64,000 nucleotides of DNA. It comes from Pichia kudriavzevii (taxonomy: Eukaryota; Ascomycota; Pichiomycetes; Pichiales; Pichiaceae). The notes under the pieces were generated by a model that saw only the letters and a list, made by a program, of their open reading frames with translations, made no database searches and was not told the origin of the DNA. The translations under genes and the position numbers were made by a program. The first letter of the stretch is position 1. The number at the start of each line of letters is the position of its first letter. The DNA is taken from positions 2,356,001 to 2,420,000 of the forward strand of contig NC_042508.1 of the NCBI RefSeq assembly GCF_003054445.1. The letters run 5' to 3'. Of the stretch, positions 38,484-46,538 are shown piece by piece.

Positions 38484-39737
38484 CTACTCGTCATCCTCAT
38501 CGAAGACAAGTTTTCTCTTCTTACGGACAGATCCTCCCTGTCTATTTTCGAGGTCTTCGTCAACATCGTCGTCTCTTTCTGTAGACAAATCGCGATACTT
38601 TGCAGCACCTTCTTTCTTAACTTGTTTAAGACGTGCCTCTGCACGATCAAGTTCATCCTCATCTTCGTCGTGTACTATATCGTCCTCATCGTCCTCCTCC
38701 TCATCGTAATCATCGTAATCATCACCAACATCGATATCATCATCAACATTAGCTTCATCTCTACCACCAATTGAGAGACCGGCAGACATTGATCTTCGTT
38801 CGTTCTCTTGCTCTTGTAATTCAAGTTTCATTGCTTGTCTACGACGTGCCTTCTCGATTTCACGCTGTGCTTTAGATATTTCTCTGGCCCTTAATTCTGG
38901 ATCTTCCGAGGTAACTATGGTATTGATAGTCTTCGACTTCTTGGCCTTCAAATTTTTTGAAATTGTATTTGCTAATATAACATGCGCTTTAGATTTCATA
39001 CTTGGTGGTAAAACCTGTATACTTTTATTGAGTGGTTGTAAAGACATTACGGTTTCACCGTTCTGTACTGACAAAATATTATCATCTAAAGGTTTCGTTT
39101 TGATATCGAAATATTCGTTACCCAGTTTAAGTGACATTGAACCATCATCCCATTCAATGATGTTTGCATTTGACTGCTTGAATAAATTACCCTCATTATC
39201 CTTGGAGTATCTCCATCGGATTGTATTGATCAGTTGCAACTTCTTGAACTGAATTGACGATCTAAGTGTCGCTTCATTTGGATCTGTTGATTGGTTACTC
39301 GTCCGAATAAATTCTTTTAAATCTTCTTCAAATAAGTTTGGGGTGAAAGGGGTTGGTTCCACATAAAGGAACCTTGGCAGAGGGAAACTATATGCATCGT
39401 CATTCAGTGGTTTATGAGATCTTGGATGCCTCTCTAAAGTTACTTCTGCTTCTTTGATATCTTCTTCAACATCCAATTCCGAATTGGCGTCATTTTCTTC
39501 GTTCCTAGATTTCTGATCTTCTTCATCTCCGTCTTCATTATTGCCGTTATCATTATCAATATCATCATCGTCCTCGTCGTCATCCCCAAATAGGTCATCG
39601 TCATCATCCCCATTAACATCTTCTACATTGTCAATATTATCATTATTGTCAATACTGTCGTTGTTCTTCAAATTTCCCATATTATTGGTATTTCCAACAT
39701 TCTCGACCCTATCAATACTATCCGTCTCCCCTGTCAT
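38484..39737 (-). CDS. LEO1: Paf1 complex subunit Leo1
   Basis: A 417-residue protein (yeast Leo1 464). The first ~105 residues are Asn/Asp/Glu-rich and acidic. The Leo1 core follows: LPRFLYVEPTPFTPNLFEE (about 119-137), TIRWRYSKDNEGNLFKQSNANIIEWDDGS (about 175-205), SLKLGNEYFDI, then the QVLPPSMKSKAHVILAN and KTINTIVTSEDPELRAREI blocks. A basic coiled-coil segment RAREISKAQREIEKARRR leads into an acidic tail ending in KKRKLVFDEDDE. Leo1 with Paf1 attaches the complex to RNA polymerase II and nucleosomes during elongation. Complete, with a good ATG. Confidence 0.95.
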   Translation of the reverse strand: MTGETDSIDRVENVGNTNNMGNLKNNDSIDNNDNIDNVEDVNGDDDDDLFGDDDEDDDDIDNDNGNNEDGDEEDQKSRNEENDANSELDVEEDIKEAEVTLERHPRSHKPLNDDAYSFPLPRFLYVEPTPFTPNLFEEDLKEFIRTSNQSTDPNEATLRSSIQFKKLQLINTIRWRYSKDNEGNLFKQSNANIIEWDDGSMSLKLGNEYFDIKTKPLDDNILSVQNGETVMSLQPLNKSIQVLPPSMKSKAHVILANTISKNLKAKKSKTINTIVTSEDPELRAREISKAQREIEKARRRQAMKLELQEQENERRSMSAGLSIGGRDEANVDDDIDVGDDYDDYDEEEDDEDDIVHDEDEDELDRAEARLKQVKKEGAAKYRDLSTERDDDVDEDLENRQGGSVRKKRKLVFDEDDE

Positions 39738-40357
39738 ATTGATTGTGCAATTATATCTGGTCAGGTCACAACAACGTAAGAAATGTAATACGTAGAAAAA
39801 TCGACGATATCTATCAACAACCGAAAAAGTTTATGGGAATTTACATGCGCCACACATGCGTCGAGTTCGTCGACCCCCGAATTCTCGTAATCATCTACCC
39901 GACATTACTGTACACAGCCTCTGCTGGAAGTAAAAAAAAAAAAAATGCAATCCTCTTGTGCCCAATAGACATAGATATGCACGAACATGATCATAACGAA
40001 TTCCCAGAGTCTTTTGCTATACTCAGAAGAAGAACCAATTTTTCGTTTTATCATAAAACATGTTTGCCCCTCTTTAACGGGCCCCCCTTCCATGTCCTCT
40101 TTTATAAAATTTTAGTTTACGTAAGCCGTTCTTACCATTAATCGATGAGCCGCTGCTGACACGCGCTTCTGAAATGGCAGATATAGTAATCAAAGGCTAG
40201 CGGCGCGTCGATTGGAGTCTTTTTTGATTTTTTTGTAAGCACCAACTTTTTATTAGGGAATTTAGATTGGCGAGTAGAAGACGATGGAATTGAGCTCAAC
40301 ATGTTTGGACCGAGACAGCTGGTATTCATATAGGAAGCGGTACTACCCAGGACAAAC
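39738..40357. other. Divergent promoter, LEO1 / mitochondrial protein gene
   Basis: 620 bp between divergent starts. There is a poly-A run at 39933-39944, two ATTGG (reverse CCAAT) boxes at 40211-40215 and 40266-40270 upstream of the mitochondrial gene, and a GAGCCGC element at 40147-40153. Frames in it are short and lack likeness to known proteins. No tRNA or snoRNA was seen. Confidence 0.6.
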
Positions 40358-40888
40358 ATGCTTGCACGTTCCGTTAGACCATGCTCTCTCTTGAAATCAA
40401 CTGTTATTAGGTCTGCACCTGTTAGAGCCTATTCCGATCACCATGACAATCACGATGCCCACCATGAGGAACATGGTCATGGCCACGATCACGGTCATGA
40501 ACTTGCAGAAAGCGAACCAATTATCAACAAAAACACAGGTATCTTTTTAGGTGCTGTTGCATCCATTGCAGGTTTTTATTACCTCAACAAATCTTATAAA
40601 GCCTCTCACGATGGTGCTGCACTGAATTCCATTATTAAAGATGTTGCGTCTCCATTGAACGATTTGAAGGAAAATTACAATGCCTACAGGGAAAGGGTTG
40701 CCAAACAAGCTGCTCTCCAAGAGATGATGATGTTCCCAAGCGAGAAGAAGACATACTCTAACTTGGTTACCAGAATCGATGAAGTTCCAGGTAGACTATG
40801 GGCAAGTGGATCAAACACCCAATTCAACGTCATCCACAACCATTCTGAACTTGCCCCAAGAAAGACCAAGGAATCTCCCTTCTACTAA
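40358..40888 (+). CDS. Mitochondrial protein, probable complex I 17.8-kDa-type accessory subunit
   Basis: A 176-residue protein. The N-terminus (MLARSVRPCSLLKSTVIRSAPVRAYS) is a typical mitochondrial presequence. Next is a His-rich stretch (HHDNHDAHHEEHGHGHDHGH, about 28-47), one membrane segment (about 60-77) and a helical C-terminal part with YNAYRERVAKQAALQEMMMF and GSNTQFNVI. The His-rich head, single membrane span and AA-rich helix followed by a GS-x-NV block resemble the 17.8-kDa accessory subunit of complex I in filamentous fungi and Yarrowia. That family sits in the membrane arm. I judge this by layout and weak similarity. If right, the organism has a proton-pumping complex I, unlike S. 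cerevisiae. CCAAT-like boxes upstream suit a respiratory gene. Confidence 0.55.
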   Translation: MLARSVRPCSLLKSTVIRSAPVRAYSDHHDNHDAHHEEHGHGHDHGHELAESEPIINKNTGIFLGAVASIAGFYYLNKSYKASHDGAALNSIIKDVASPLNDLKENYNAYRERVAKQAALQEMMMFPSEKKTYSNLVTRIDEVPGRLWASGSNTQFNVIHNHSELAPRKTKESPFY

Positions 40889-41040
40889 TGGTCTTGTTAA
40901 TTCTCCGCCTATTCTCACCTCTATTTATTCATTCTCCTATAAATCATATTTATTATTAATCCGTTATTTTTGATTGAACCTGAACTGTATACACAAACTT
41001 GTACGCTAGCCGAGGCTGGAGCCCCTAATAGACATCGAGT

Positions 41041-41082
41041 CACGTGTTTTACACAGAGTAAACGTAGTGTTGTAGTCACGTG
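41041..41082. promoter_or_regulatory. Paired CACGTG boxes (Cbf1/Pho4-type E-boxes)
   Basis: TCACGTGT at 41040-41047 and the fully palindromic TCACGTGA at 41076-41083, 36 bp apart and about 180-220 bp upstream of the BIM1 ATG. The second is the classic form bound by Cbf1 (RTCACRTG). A flanking T on the core disfavours Pho4, so a Cbf1-like or other bHLH factor is more likely. Confidence 0.5.
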
Positions 41083-41100
41083 AAAACGTAAGAAGGAAGT

Positions 41101-41126
41101 GGGAGGGGGGGGGGGGGGTTGGTGGG
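41101..41126 (+). repeat. G-run, 14 consecutive G, possible G-quadruplex
   Basis: GGGA followed by 14 G (41105-41118), then TTGGTGGG. Four G-triplets with short loops are available, so a quadruplex is possible on the + strand, which is the BIM1 coding strand, 135-160 bp before the ATG. It could also be length-variable through slippage. Confidence 0.85.
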
Positions 41127-41260
41127 TATTTCTTTTCATGTCTCCCCTGACAGAAGATACACGGATTTTTTTTTTTGGTTTCCATGTTTACATTTGAAGG
41201 AGCTTACTGATTTGTACTCTTCTGAATGCCTAAACTCCCAATAACTTGGTAAAGCTAACC

Positions 41261-42202
41261 ATGGCTATTGTTGGAGCCTCCAAGTCGGAACTTTTGGACT
41301 GGATTAACGCCTCTTTTGCTGTCAACTACACCAAAATAGAGCAATGTGGTACCGGCGCCATTTATTGTCTAATCTTTGATGCCCTCTATCCAAACACAAT
41401 CAATGTATCCCGGGTTCATAGGTCACCCCAAAGTGAATTTCAAACCATGTCTAATTATAAGTTGCTTCAACAAGGGTTTAATAAGGCTAAAATTACTAGG
41501 AATATCAATGTGGAGAAACTGACAAAATGTAGACTACAAGATAATCTAGAATTTCTTCAATGGTTCGGTAAGTTGTGGTGTGATCATCACAAAGACTTTT
41601 CCTTTTCCTCCTCTTCATCGAGACAATCCTCAAGACCTACATCTAGAAGAACAACTATAAATACTCCTAAACAATCCCTCGAAAGACCTCTTAGATCCGA
41701 ACGATTAACAAAGCCAGATAAGAATGAACGTTCTGAGAGGGCATTTCCATCGACTTCGAGAATTTCCGAACAAAACAACAAGAGTGTTCAATATGAGAAG
41801 GAGATTCAGCTTTTGAGTTCTCAGTTGCAGGATATGACAAATCTAAAGAATGGATTAGAAATCGAGAGAAATTTCTACTTTAACAAATTGAGAGATATTG
41901 AAATTCTTTGTCAAAATATAAGTCAGACTTCTAACAAAGAGAATATATCAACGATGCAATTGATCAGTGATATAATGGATATTATGTACACCACGGAAGA
42001 CGGTTTTCTTTTACCAGATGAAGAGGAAAACGATGATGTGGAAGGTCAAGATAGTGAATTACCCGAATTAAGTCCTCAAAATCATGATCGAAGTAATGAA
42101 TTACTTGATCAGGATACATTGGATACAATCCAAACAGAAAAGTCTTTAGTAACACCGAATCAAACGCAAACTGATCATCTATTCGATGATGAAACTTTTT
42201 AA
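41261..42202 (+). CDS. BIM1: EB1-family microtubule plus-end protein
   Basis: A 313-residue protein from the ATG at 41261; five further upstream codons are open but lack ATG. Residues 1-110 form the calponin-homology domain: SKSELLDWINASFAVNYTKIEQCGTGAIYC, FQTMSNYKLLQQGFNK, and CRLQDNLEFLQWFGKLW. A Ser/Arg-rich linker (about 115-170) leads to the coiled-coil EB-homology region (about 172-220: EIQLLSSQLQDMTNLKNGLEIERNFYFNKLRDIE). The acidic tail ends DDETF; the terminal ETF is the motif by which yeast Bim1 binds the CAP-Gly domain of Bik1. Bim1 tracks growing microtubule ends and works in spindle positioning and kinetochore attachment. Confidence 0.95.
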   Translation: MAIVGASKSELLDWINASFAVNYTKIEQCGTGAIYCLIFDALYPNTINVSRVHRSPQSEFQTMSNYKLLQQGFNKAKITRNINVEKLTKCRLQDNLEFLQWFGKLWCDHHKDFSFSSSSSRQSSRPTSRRTTINTPKQSLERPLRSERLTKPDKNERSERAFPSTSRISEQNNKSVQYEKEIQLLSSQLQDMTNLKNGLEIERNFYFNKLRDIEILCQNISQTSNKENISTMQLISDIMDIMYTTEDGFLLPDEEENDDVEGQDSELPELSPQNHDRSNELLDQDTLDTIQTEKSLVTPNQTQTDHLFDDETF

Positions 42203-42250
42203 TATTTTACTATTAAGGCTATACTATGCGTTTATAAATAGATAAACTGG

Positions 42251-43675
42251 TCAGCTTAACAGACGTCTGGATGCCAATGAAAAATCCAGTGATTTAGTAG
42301 ACACTTTTCTCTCTATCGTATTAATTAACGGAATGTTCGAATAAATATGCTTCAGCCGTTCATGAAGTTCGTCTGAGTGATCAGGAGAAATGCAAATATT
42401 AAATCTGTGTCCGTCAAGGCATGCATTTCTTATATAAGCGCTGGTAGCTAACACAATATACTTTAACGTTGGAGGAGGCAATTTTGCAAAGCTTATAGTC
42501 GCCACACCAGGTTCAGCAAACGCATTACAGATTAAAATTCCTCTTAATTTTGACTCCTTAGAAAATGAAAAATCTTTGAATTTGATGTCGGTGTTTTCCT
42601 CTTCAATATAAAGCTCTAGTTCGTCTAGGAATTTGGGGATTTTCAACATGTTTGCATCATCGTTTGAGCTCGTGAAATCGTAAGGTATTGATAATCTTTT
42701 CAATGTTTCGGGTAGCCTATTACTCACCCAAAAGCAGTCATACGAATTGAAGTTTATTTGAACACTTGTAAGTTTATCTAATCCGGTTAGGTCTCCGAAT
42801 GTATAATCGTCAATATCAATGAAAGTGTCGATTGTAAGTTCTCTCAAATTTTCACATTTTGATATCCAGGTGTACTGGAGATTCTCAGGGATATTGTCAG
42901 AGTCATCTGGCTCACATATAGTAATACTGTTAATCATATTGTAATCGATGTATTCTCCAATTTCAGATCCGTTTGAGGGGGATGCGTTTAAATAAAGCGA
43001 AACTATCAATTCATCAATCCAGATTATGTTATCCTTAATAAGCTCCAGTGTACCGACAATGTAATTCACGTATCCGGGTTCATTAAGAAAGTTACCCAGA
43101 CTAAACTTAGTTTTAAACCTTATATTCTCAAGTTTGTTTTGGTGATTTTCCAATACAGAGCTGAAACATTTCGTATCATAAATATTATTTATTCCAAGAC
43201 TTATTATCAAAGTCTTGGTGTAATCTTGGCTTTTGAAGTCATCAATCAATGACAAAATGTCAGATACTCTACTTGTTTGAACTTCCACTAGTTTTGAATA
43301 TGTGGAGAATGGGACAAATTGTTGATCCCAATTTTGGAATATAATTCTACTAATCGTTATTTTTTGTAGTTCTAAAAGGGTATAAAGCTTGAAAAGAGAC
43401 TTCCCATCATCAGAAGCTAAACCGAACGAATCCGCATTCTTACAAGCAACATCAAATACAATATGTTGTCTGTTTACAGTGATAATCAAATCGTTCAGTT
43501 CAACAAATCGTAAGAGTGGATCGGTTTTGACCCTATCGATGTTGTCCATCATAAAGCATATTAATTCGGACTTTGAGAATACACTCAAGAGGGCATCACT
43601 GACAAGTTCTTTTGACAAATCCGCTGGTAGCTTATATAATACTTTCACAACCTCTTCAAATTTTGCTCCTTTCAT
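42251..43675 (-). CDS. Unknown protein, leucine-rich-repeat-like
   Basis: A 474-residue protein I do not recognise. The N-terminal ~60 residues (LPADLSKELVSDALLSVFSKSELICFM) could be an F-box-like helical start. The later part has spaced leucine patterns such as CENLRELTID, LTGLDKLTSVQINFN, LPETLKRLSIPYDF and FLDELELYIEEEN, consistent with irregular leucine-rich repeats. It has no membrane segment or signal peptide. F-box plus LRR proteins act as SCF ligase adaptors, but the F-box signature is too weak to claim. It lies between BIM1 (convergent, 48 bp) and AFG3 (divergent). The base composition is like its neighbours, so it is probably a fast-evolving, lineage-restricted gene. Confidence 0.75.
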   Translation of the reverse strand: MKGAKFEEVVKVLYKLPADLSKELVSDALLSVFSKSELICFMMDNIDRVKTDPLLRFVELNDLIITVNRQHIVFDVACKNADSFGLASDDGKSLFKLYTLLELQKITISRIIFQNWDQQFVPFSTYSKLVEVQTSRVSDILSLIDDFKSQDYTKTLIISLGINNIYDTKCFSSVLENHQNKLENIRFKTKFSLGNFLNEPGYVNYIVGTLELIKDNIIWIDELIVSLYLNASPSNGSEIGEYIDYNMINSITICEPDDSDNIPENLQYTWISKCENLRELTIDTFIDIDDYTFGDLTGLDKLTSVQINFNSYDCFWVSNRLPETLKRLSIPYDFTSSNDDANMLKIPKFLDELELYIEEENTDIKFKDFSFSKESKLRGILICNAFAEPGVATISFAKLPPPTLKYIVLATSAYIRNACLDGHRFNICISPDHSDELHERLKHIYSNIPLINTIERKVSTKSLDFSLASRRLLS

Positions 43676-44114
43676 TGTCTAGTTATTTGTGTTATTTATG
43701 AGATTATTATTTTGAATGGGTGTCTGAATTAGCAGCATAAAAAAACTTTTGTTTAACCTCTTGTTAAATACTGAGCCACTTTTGTAAAATTTCAGTCGTA
43801 TTTATTATTGAAGTGCAAGCTTGTATATAACGGTTTATGATAAATATGCCATTATATCAAGTATAGATGCTATTCTCTGTGCATATAGTCAGTTGGCAAG
43901 CTATTGGCGGACTACTAAAAAGACATTATCAAACAATTTTTCACGTTGTATAAACTATCGGAGCTATTCCTCCTGAGATATTCGACGCGCCAATTTTTGT
44001 CCGCAGTTACAAAATGGAGGTCAGTTTCTTCGTTAAAGTGGCAAAACTGTTTTAGGAATACCGAAGGTGTGCTTGTCCTCTAAACGTCAGAGTTGTCATC
44101 CAATCCTCAAAGTT
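43676..44114. other. Divergent promoter, orphan LRR-like gene / AFG3
   Basis: 439 bp of AT-rich sequence between divergent starts. I found no CACGTG, CCAAT pair, tRNA or snoRNA signature. The frame of AFG3 is open 16 codons further upstream (from 44067) but has no ATG there. Confidence 0.6.
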
Positions 44115-46265
44115 ATGCTGGCCTATTCACCGTTCAGCATGCTGATGATAAGGAATACTCCCTTTAAGCATGGTCTAAATTTATTTAGGACGACTATTCG
44201 TCGTCATACAACACAGCTTCAAATATCCAGGCAGTTTTCTGGGTTAAATCACCATACTTTATTCAGACACTCTAATAAATTATTCAATGAAAACCAACAG
44301 AAGAAGGACAAAGACGGAGAGAATTCAAGTGAAAATTCTAAGAAGGGATCTGGTGGCTCAAACCCTAATCCAATTCCGCCAAATTTCTTTAAAGATTGGA
44401 TGCTTTATTCTTTGGGATTCACTTTTATATTCTCTCTGTTTAGTGCAATGACATCTAGTGAAATGTCTAGGGAACTGACGTTTCAAGAATTTCTTACTGG
44501 CTATCTTGAAAGAGGTTTGGTCCAAAAAATTGAAGTTATCAATAATTCATTTGCTAGAGCAGAGTTAATTTCCTCGGAAAATCCGAGATATGTAACCTTT
44601 ACTATTGGGTCATTAGAGTTTTTTGAATCTGAAATAGACAAGGTGCAAGAGAAGTTAGAGATTCCCTTAAGCGAACGTATTCCTGTCACATATGAAAAAA
44701 GAACTAGTATTATCTCTTACATCATACCATTCATTCCAACTTTTATTCTCATTGGTGGTACCTTTTATTTGCTCAACCAGCTCAGGAAAAAGAGAGGTGG
44801 AAGTGGTGGCCCATTGGATCAAATTATGAATGTTGGTAAGTCCAAGGCTAAACTATTCAACCAAGAGACTGACATCAAGGTCAAGTTTGCTGATGTTGCA
44901 GGTTGTGATGAAGCAAAGGAAGAAATCATGGAATTTGTCAGCTTTTTAAAGAATCCCTCTAAGTATGAGCGTTTAGGTGCAAAGATCCCAAGAGGTGCCA
45001 TCTTGTCAGGTCCTCCTGGTACCGGTAAAACTTTGCTAGCGAAGGCTACAGCAGGTGAGGCCGGTGTTCCATTTTTATCCGTCTCTGGTTCTGAGTTTGT
45101 TGAAATGTTTGTTGGTGTTGGTGCGTCTCGTGTTCGTGATTTGTTTAAAACAGCTAGGAAGATGGCTCCTTGTATTATATTTGTTGATGAAATCGATGCA
45201 ATTGGAAGTGCAAGAGAAAAGAATCAAATGAGAGCCAATGACGAAAAGGAAGCTACTCTTAACCAACTTTTAGTTGAAATGGATGGCTTTAGCTCTACTG
45301 ACCATGTTGTCATTCTAGCAGGTACCAACAGACCAGATATGTTGGATAAAGCTTTAATGAGACCAGGTAGATTTGATAGACATATCAATCTTGATAATCC
45401 TGATTTAGAAGGTAGAAAGGCAATTTATAAGGTTCATCTTGGTCCTTTGAAACTAAAGAGTGAAATCACCGATGAATTTGCTGGTAAACTAGCTGCTTTA
45501 ACTCCTGGTTTTTCTGGTGCAGATATTGCTAACTGTTGTAATGAAGCTGCTTTGATTGCTGCGAGAGAAGATGCTGATTGTGTCGAAATCAAACATTTTG
45601 AAGCTGCAATTGAAAGAGTCATTGTTGGTTTAGAACAAAAGAGTAGAGTTTTATCACCTGAGGAGAAGAAAACCGTTGCTTACCATGAAGCTGGCCATGC
45701 TATCTGTGGTTGGTATTTGAAGTATGCTGATCCTTTGCTGAAGGTTAGTATAATTCCAAGGGGACAAGCCGCTTTAGGTTATGCTCAGTACTTGCCAGAT
45801 GACCAATATCTAACAAGTGAAGAGCAATTTAAGCATCGTATGATAATGGCCCTAGGAGGCAGAGTTTCAGAAGAGTTGAATTTTCCAGATGTTACTACTG
45901 GAGCCGCAGATGATCTCCAGAAAGTCACCAAAATGGCAAATGCGATGGTATTGAAACTGGGTATGTCCAAGAAACTAGGCACTGTTGTTTTTGAACCAAA
46001 GGATACCAATATGCAAGTTCATAAGCCGTATAGTGAAGAAACTTGGGAAATTATAGATGCTGAGGTCCATAGAATAATAGACGAAGCTCATAGTAGATGT
46101 AAAAAACTTTTAACTGCCAAATTAGATGAAGTTGAAAAAGTTGCTCAAGAGTTGCTGTCTAAGGAAGTTATTACTAGAGAGGATATGATCAGATTACTTG
46201 GCCCTAGACCATTTGAAGAGAAAAACGAAGCTTTTAAAAAGTACTTGGACCCCCAAGAAAACTGA
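44115..46265 (+). CDS. AFG3: Mitochondrial m-AAA protease subunit Afg3
   Basis: 716 residues from the ATG at 44115. The first ~60 residues are basic and hydrophobic, a presequence. Two membrane segments (about 98-118 and 200-220) flank the intermembrane-space domain. The AAA module has Walker A GPPGTGKT (299-306), Walker [13 protein letters not shown] and [12 protein letters not shown]. The zinc protease motif HEAGH is at 524-528. The C-terminus [26 protein letters not shown] nearly equals that of yeast Afg3. It forms hexamers alone or with Yta12, degrades inner-membrane proteins and matures ribosomal protein bL32m. CTG codons at 45738 and 45957 fall on invariant leucines. The Walker-A-to-HEAGH region favours Afg3 over Yta12. 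Confidence 0.96.
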   Translation: MLAYSPFSMLMIRNTPFKHGLNLFRTTIRRHTTQLQISRQFSGLNHHTLFRHSNKLFNENQQKKDKDGENSSENSKKGSGGSNPNPIPPNFFKDWMLYSLGFTFIFSLFSAMTSSEMSRELTFQEFLTGYLERGLVQKIEVINNSFARAELISSENPRYVTFTIGSLEFFESEIDKVQEKLEIPLSERIPVTYEKRTSIISYIIPFIPTFILIGGTFYLLNQLRKKRGGSGGPLDQIMNVGKSKAKLFNQETDIKVKFADVAGCDEAKEEIMEFVSFLKNPSKYERLGAKIPRGAILSGPPGTGKTLLAKATAGEAGVPFLSVSGSEFVEMFVGVGASRVRDLFKTARKMAPCIIFVDEIDAIGSAREKNQMRANDEKEATLNQLLVEMDGFSSTDHVVILAGTNRPDMLDKALMRPGRFDRHINLDNPDLEGRKAIYKVHLGPLKLKSEITDEFAGKLAALTPGFSGADIANCCNEAALIAAREDADCVEIKHFEAAIERVIVGLEQKSRVLSPEEKKTVAYHEAGHAICGWYLKYADPLLKVSIIPRGQAALGYAQYLPDDQYLTSEEQFKHRMIMALGGRVSEELNFPDVTTGAADDLQKVTKMANAMVLKLGMSKKLGTVVFEPKDTNMQVHKPYSEETWEIIDAEVHRIIDEAHSRCKKLLTAKLDEVEKVAQELLSKEVITREDMIRLLGPRPFEEKNEAFKKYLDPQEN

Positions 46266-46538
46266 TTATGGATGCATTGGCGAAGTTTGATTGCTTAATC
46301 AAATCTAACTTATATAAGATTATGGACGTGTATATAGTTTATTGTTTCGAATAGTTATTATCATATAAGTTGTGGATGAAACACGTAAAGTTCATGAAGA
46401 CATTAGAATAAGCAGACAGAATGCAAAAAAAAAACGCTGCGCTTTGTTTACGTTTCTTCATCACTTGATTGTACTTTTTCGTAAGAATGTGTTGCAAGGA
46501 TTTGCCTTGTTGTTGGAGTTCACTGGATTGGCTAACAC

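Larger units (their letters stand above)
40889..41260. other. BIM1 promoter region
   Basis: 372 bp upstream of BIM1. It contains two CACGTG boxes and a long G run (listed separately) and a poly-T run at 41167-41176. No coding frame is supported. Confidence 0.6.

Noticed and set aside
38471-38709. Ser-rich frames opposite the LEO1 acidic tail
   Set aside because: Ser runs are the antisense of Asp/Glu codon runs and not a separate gene.
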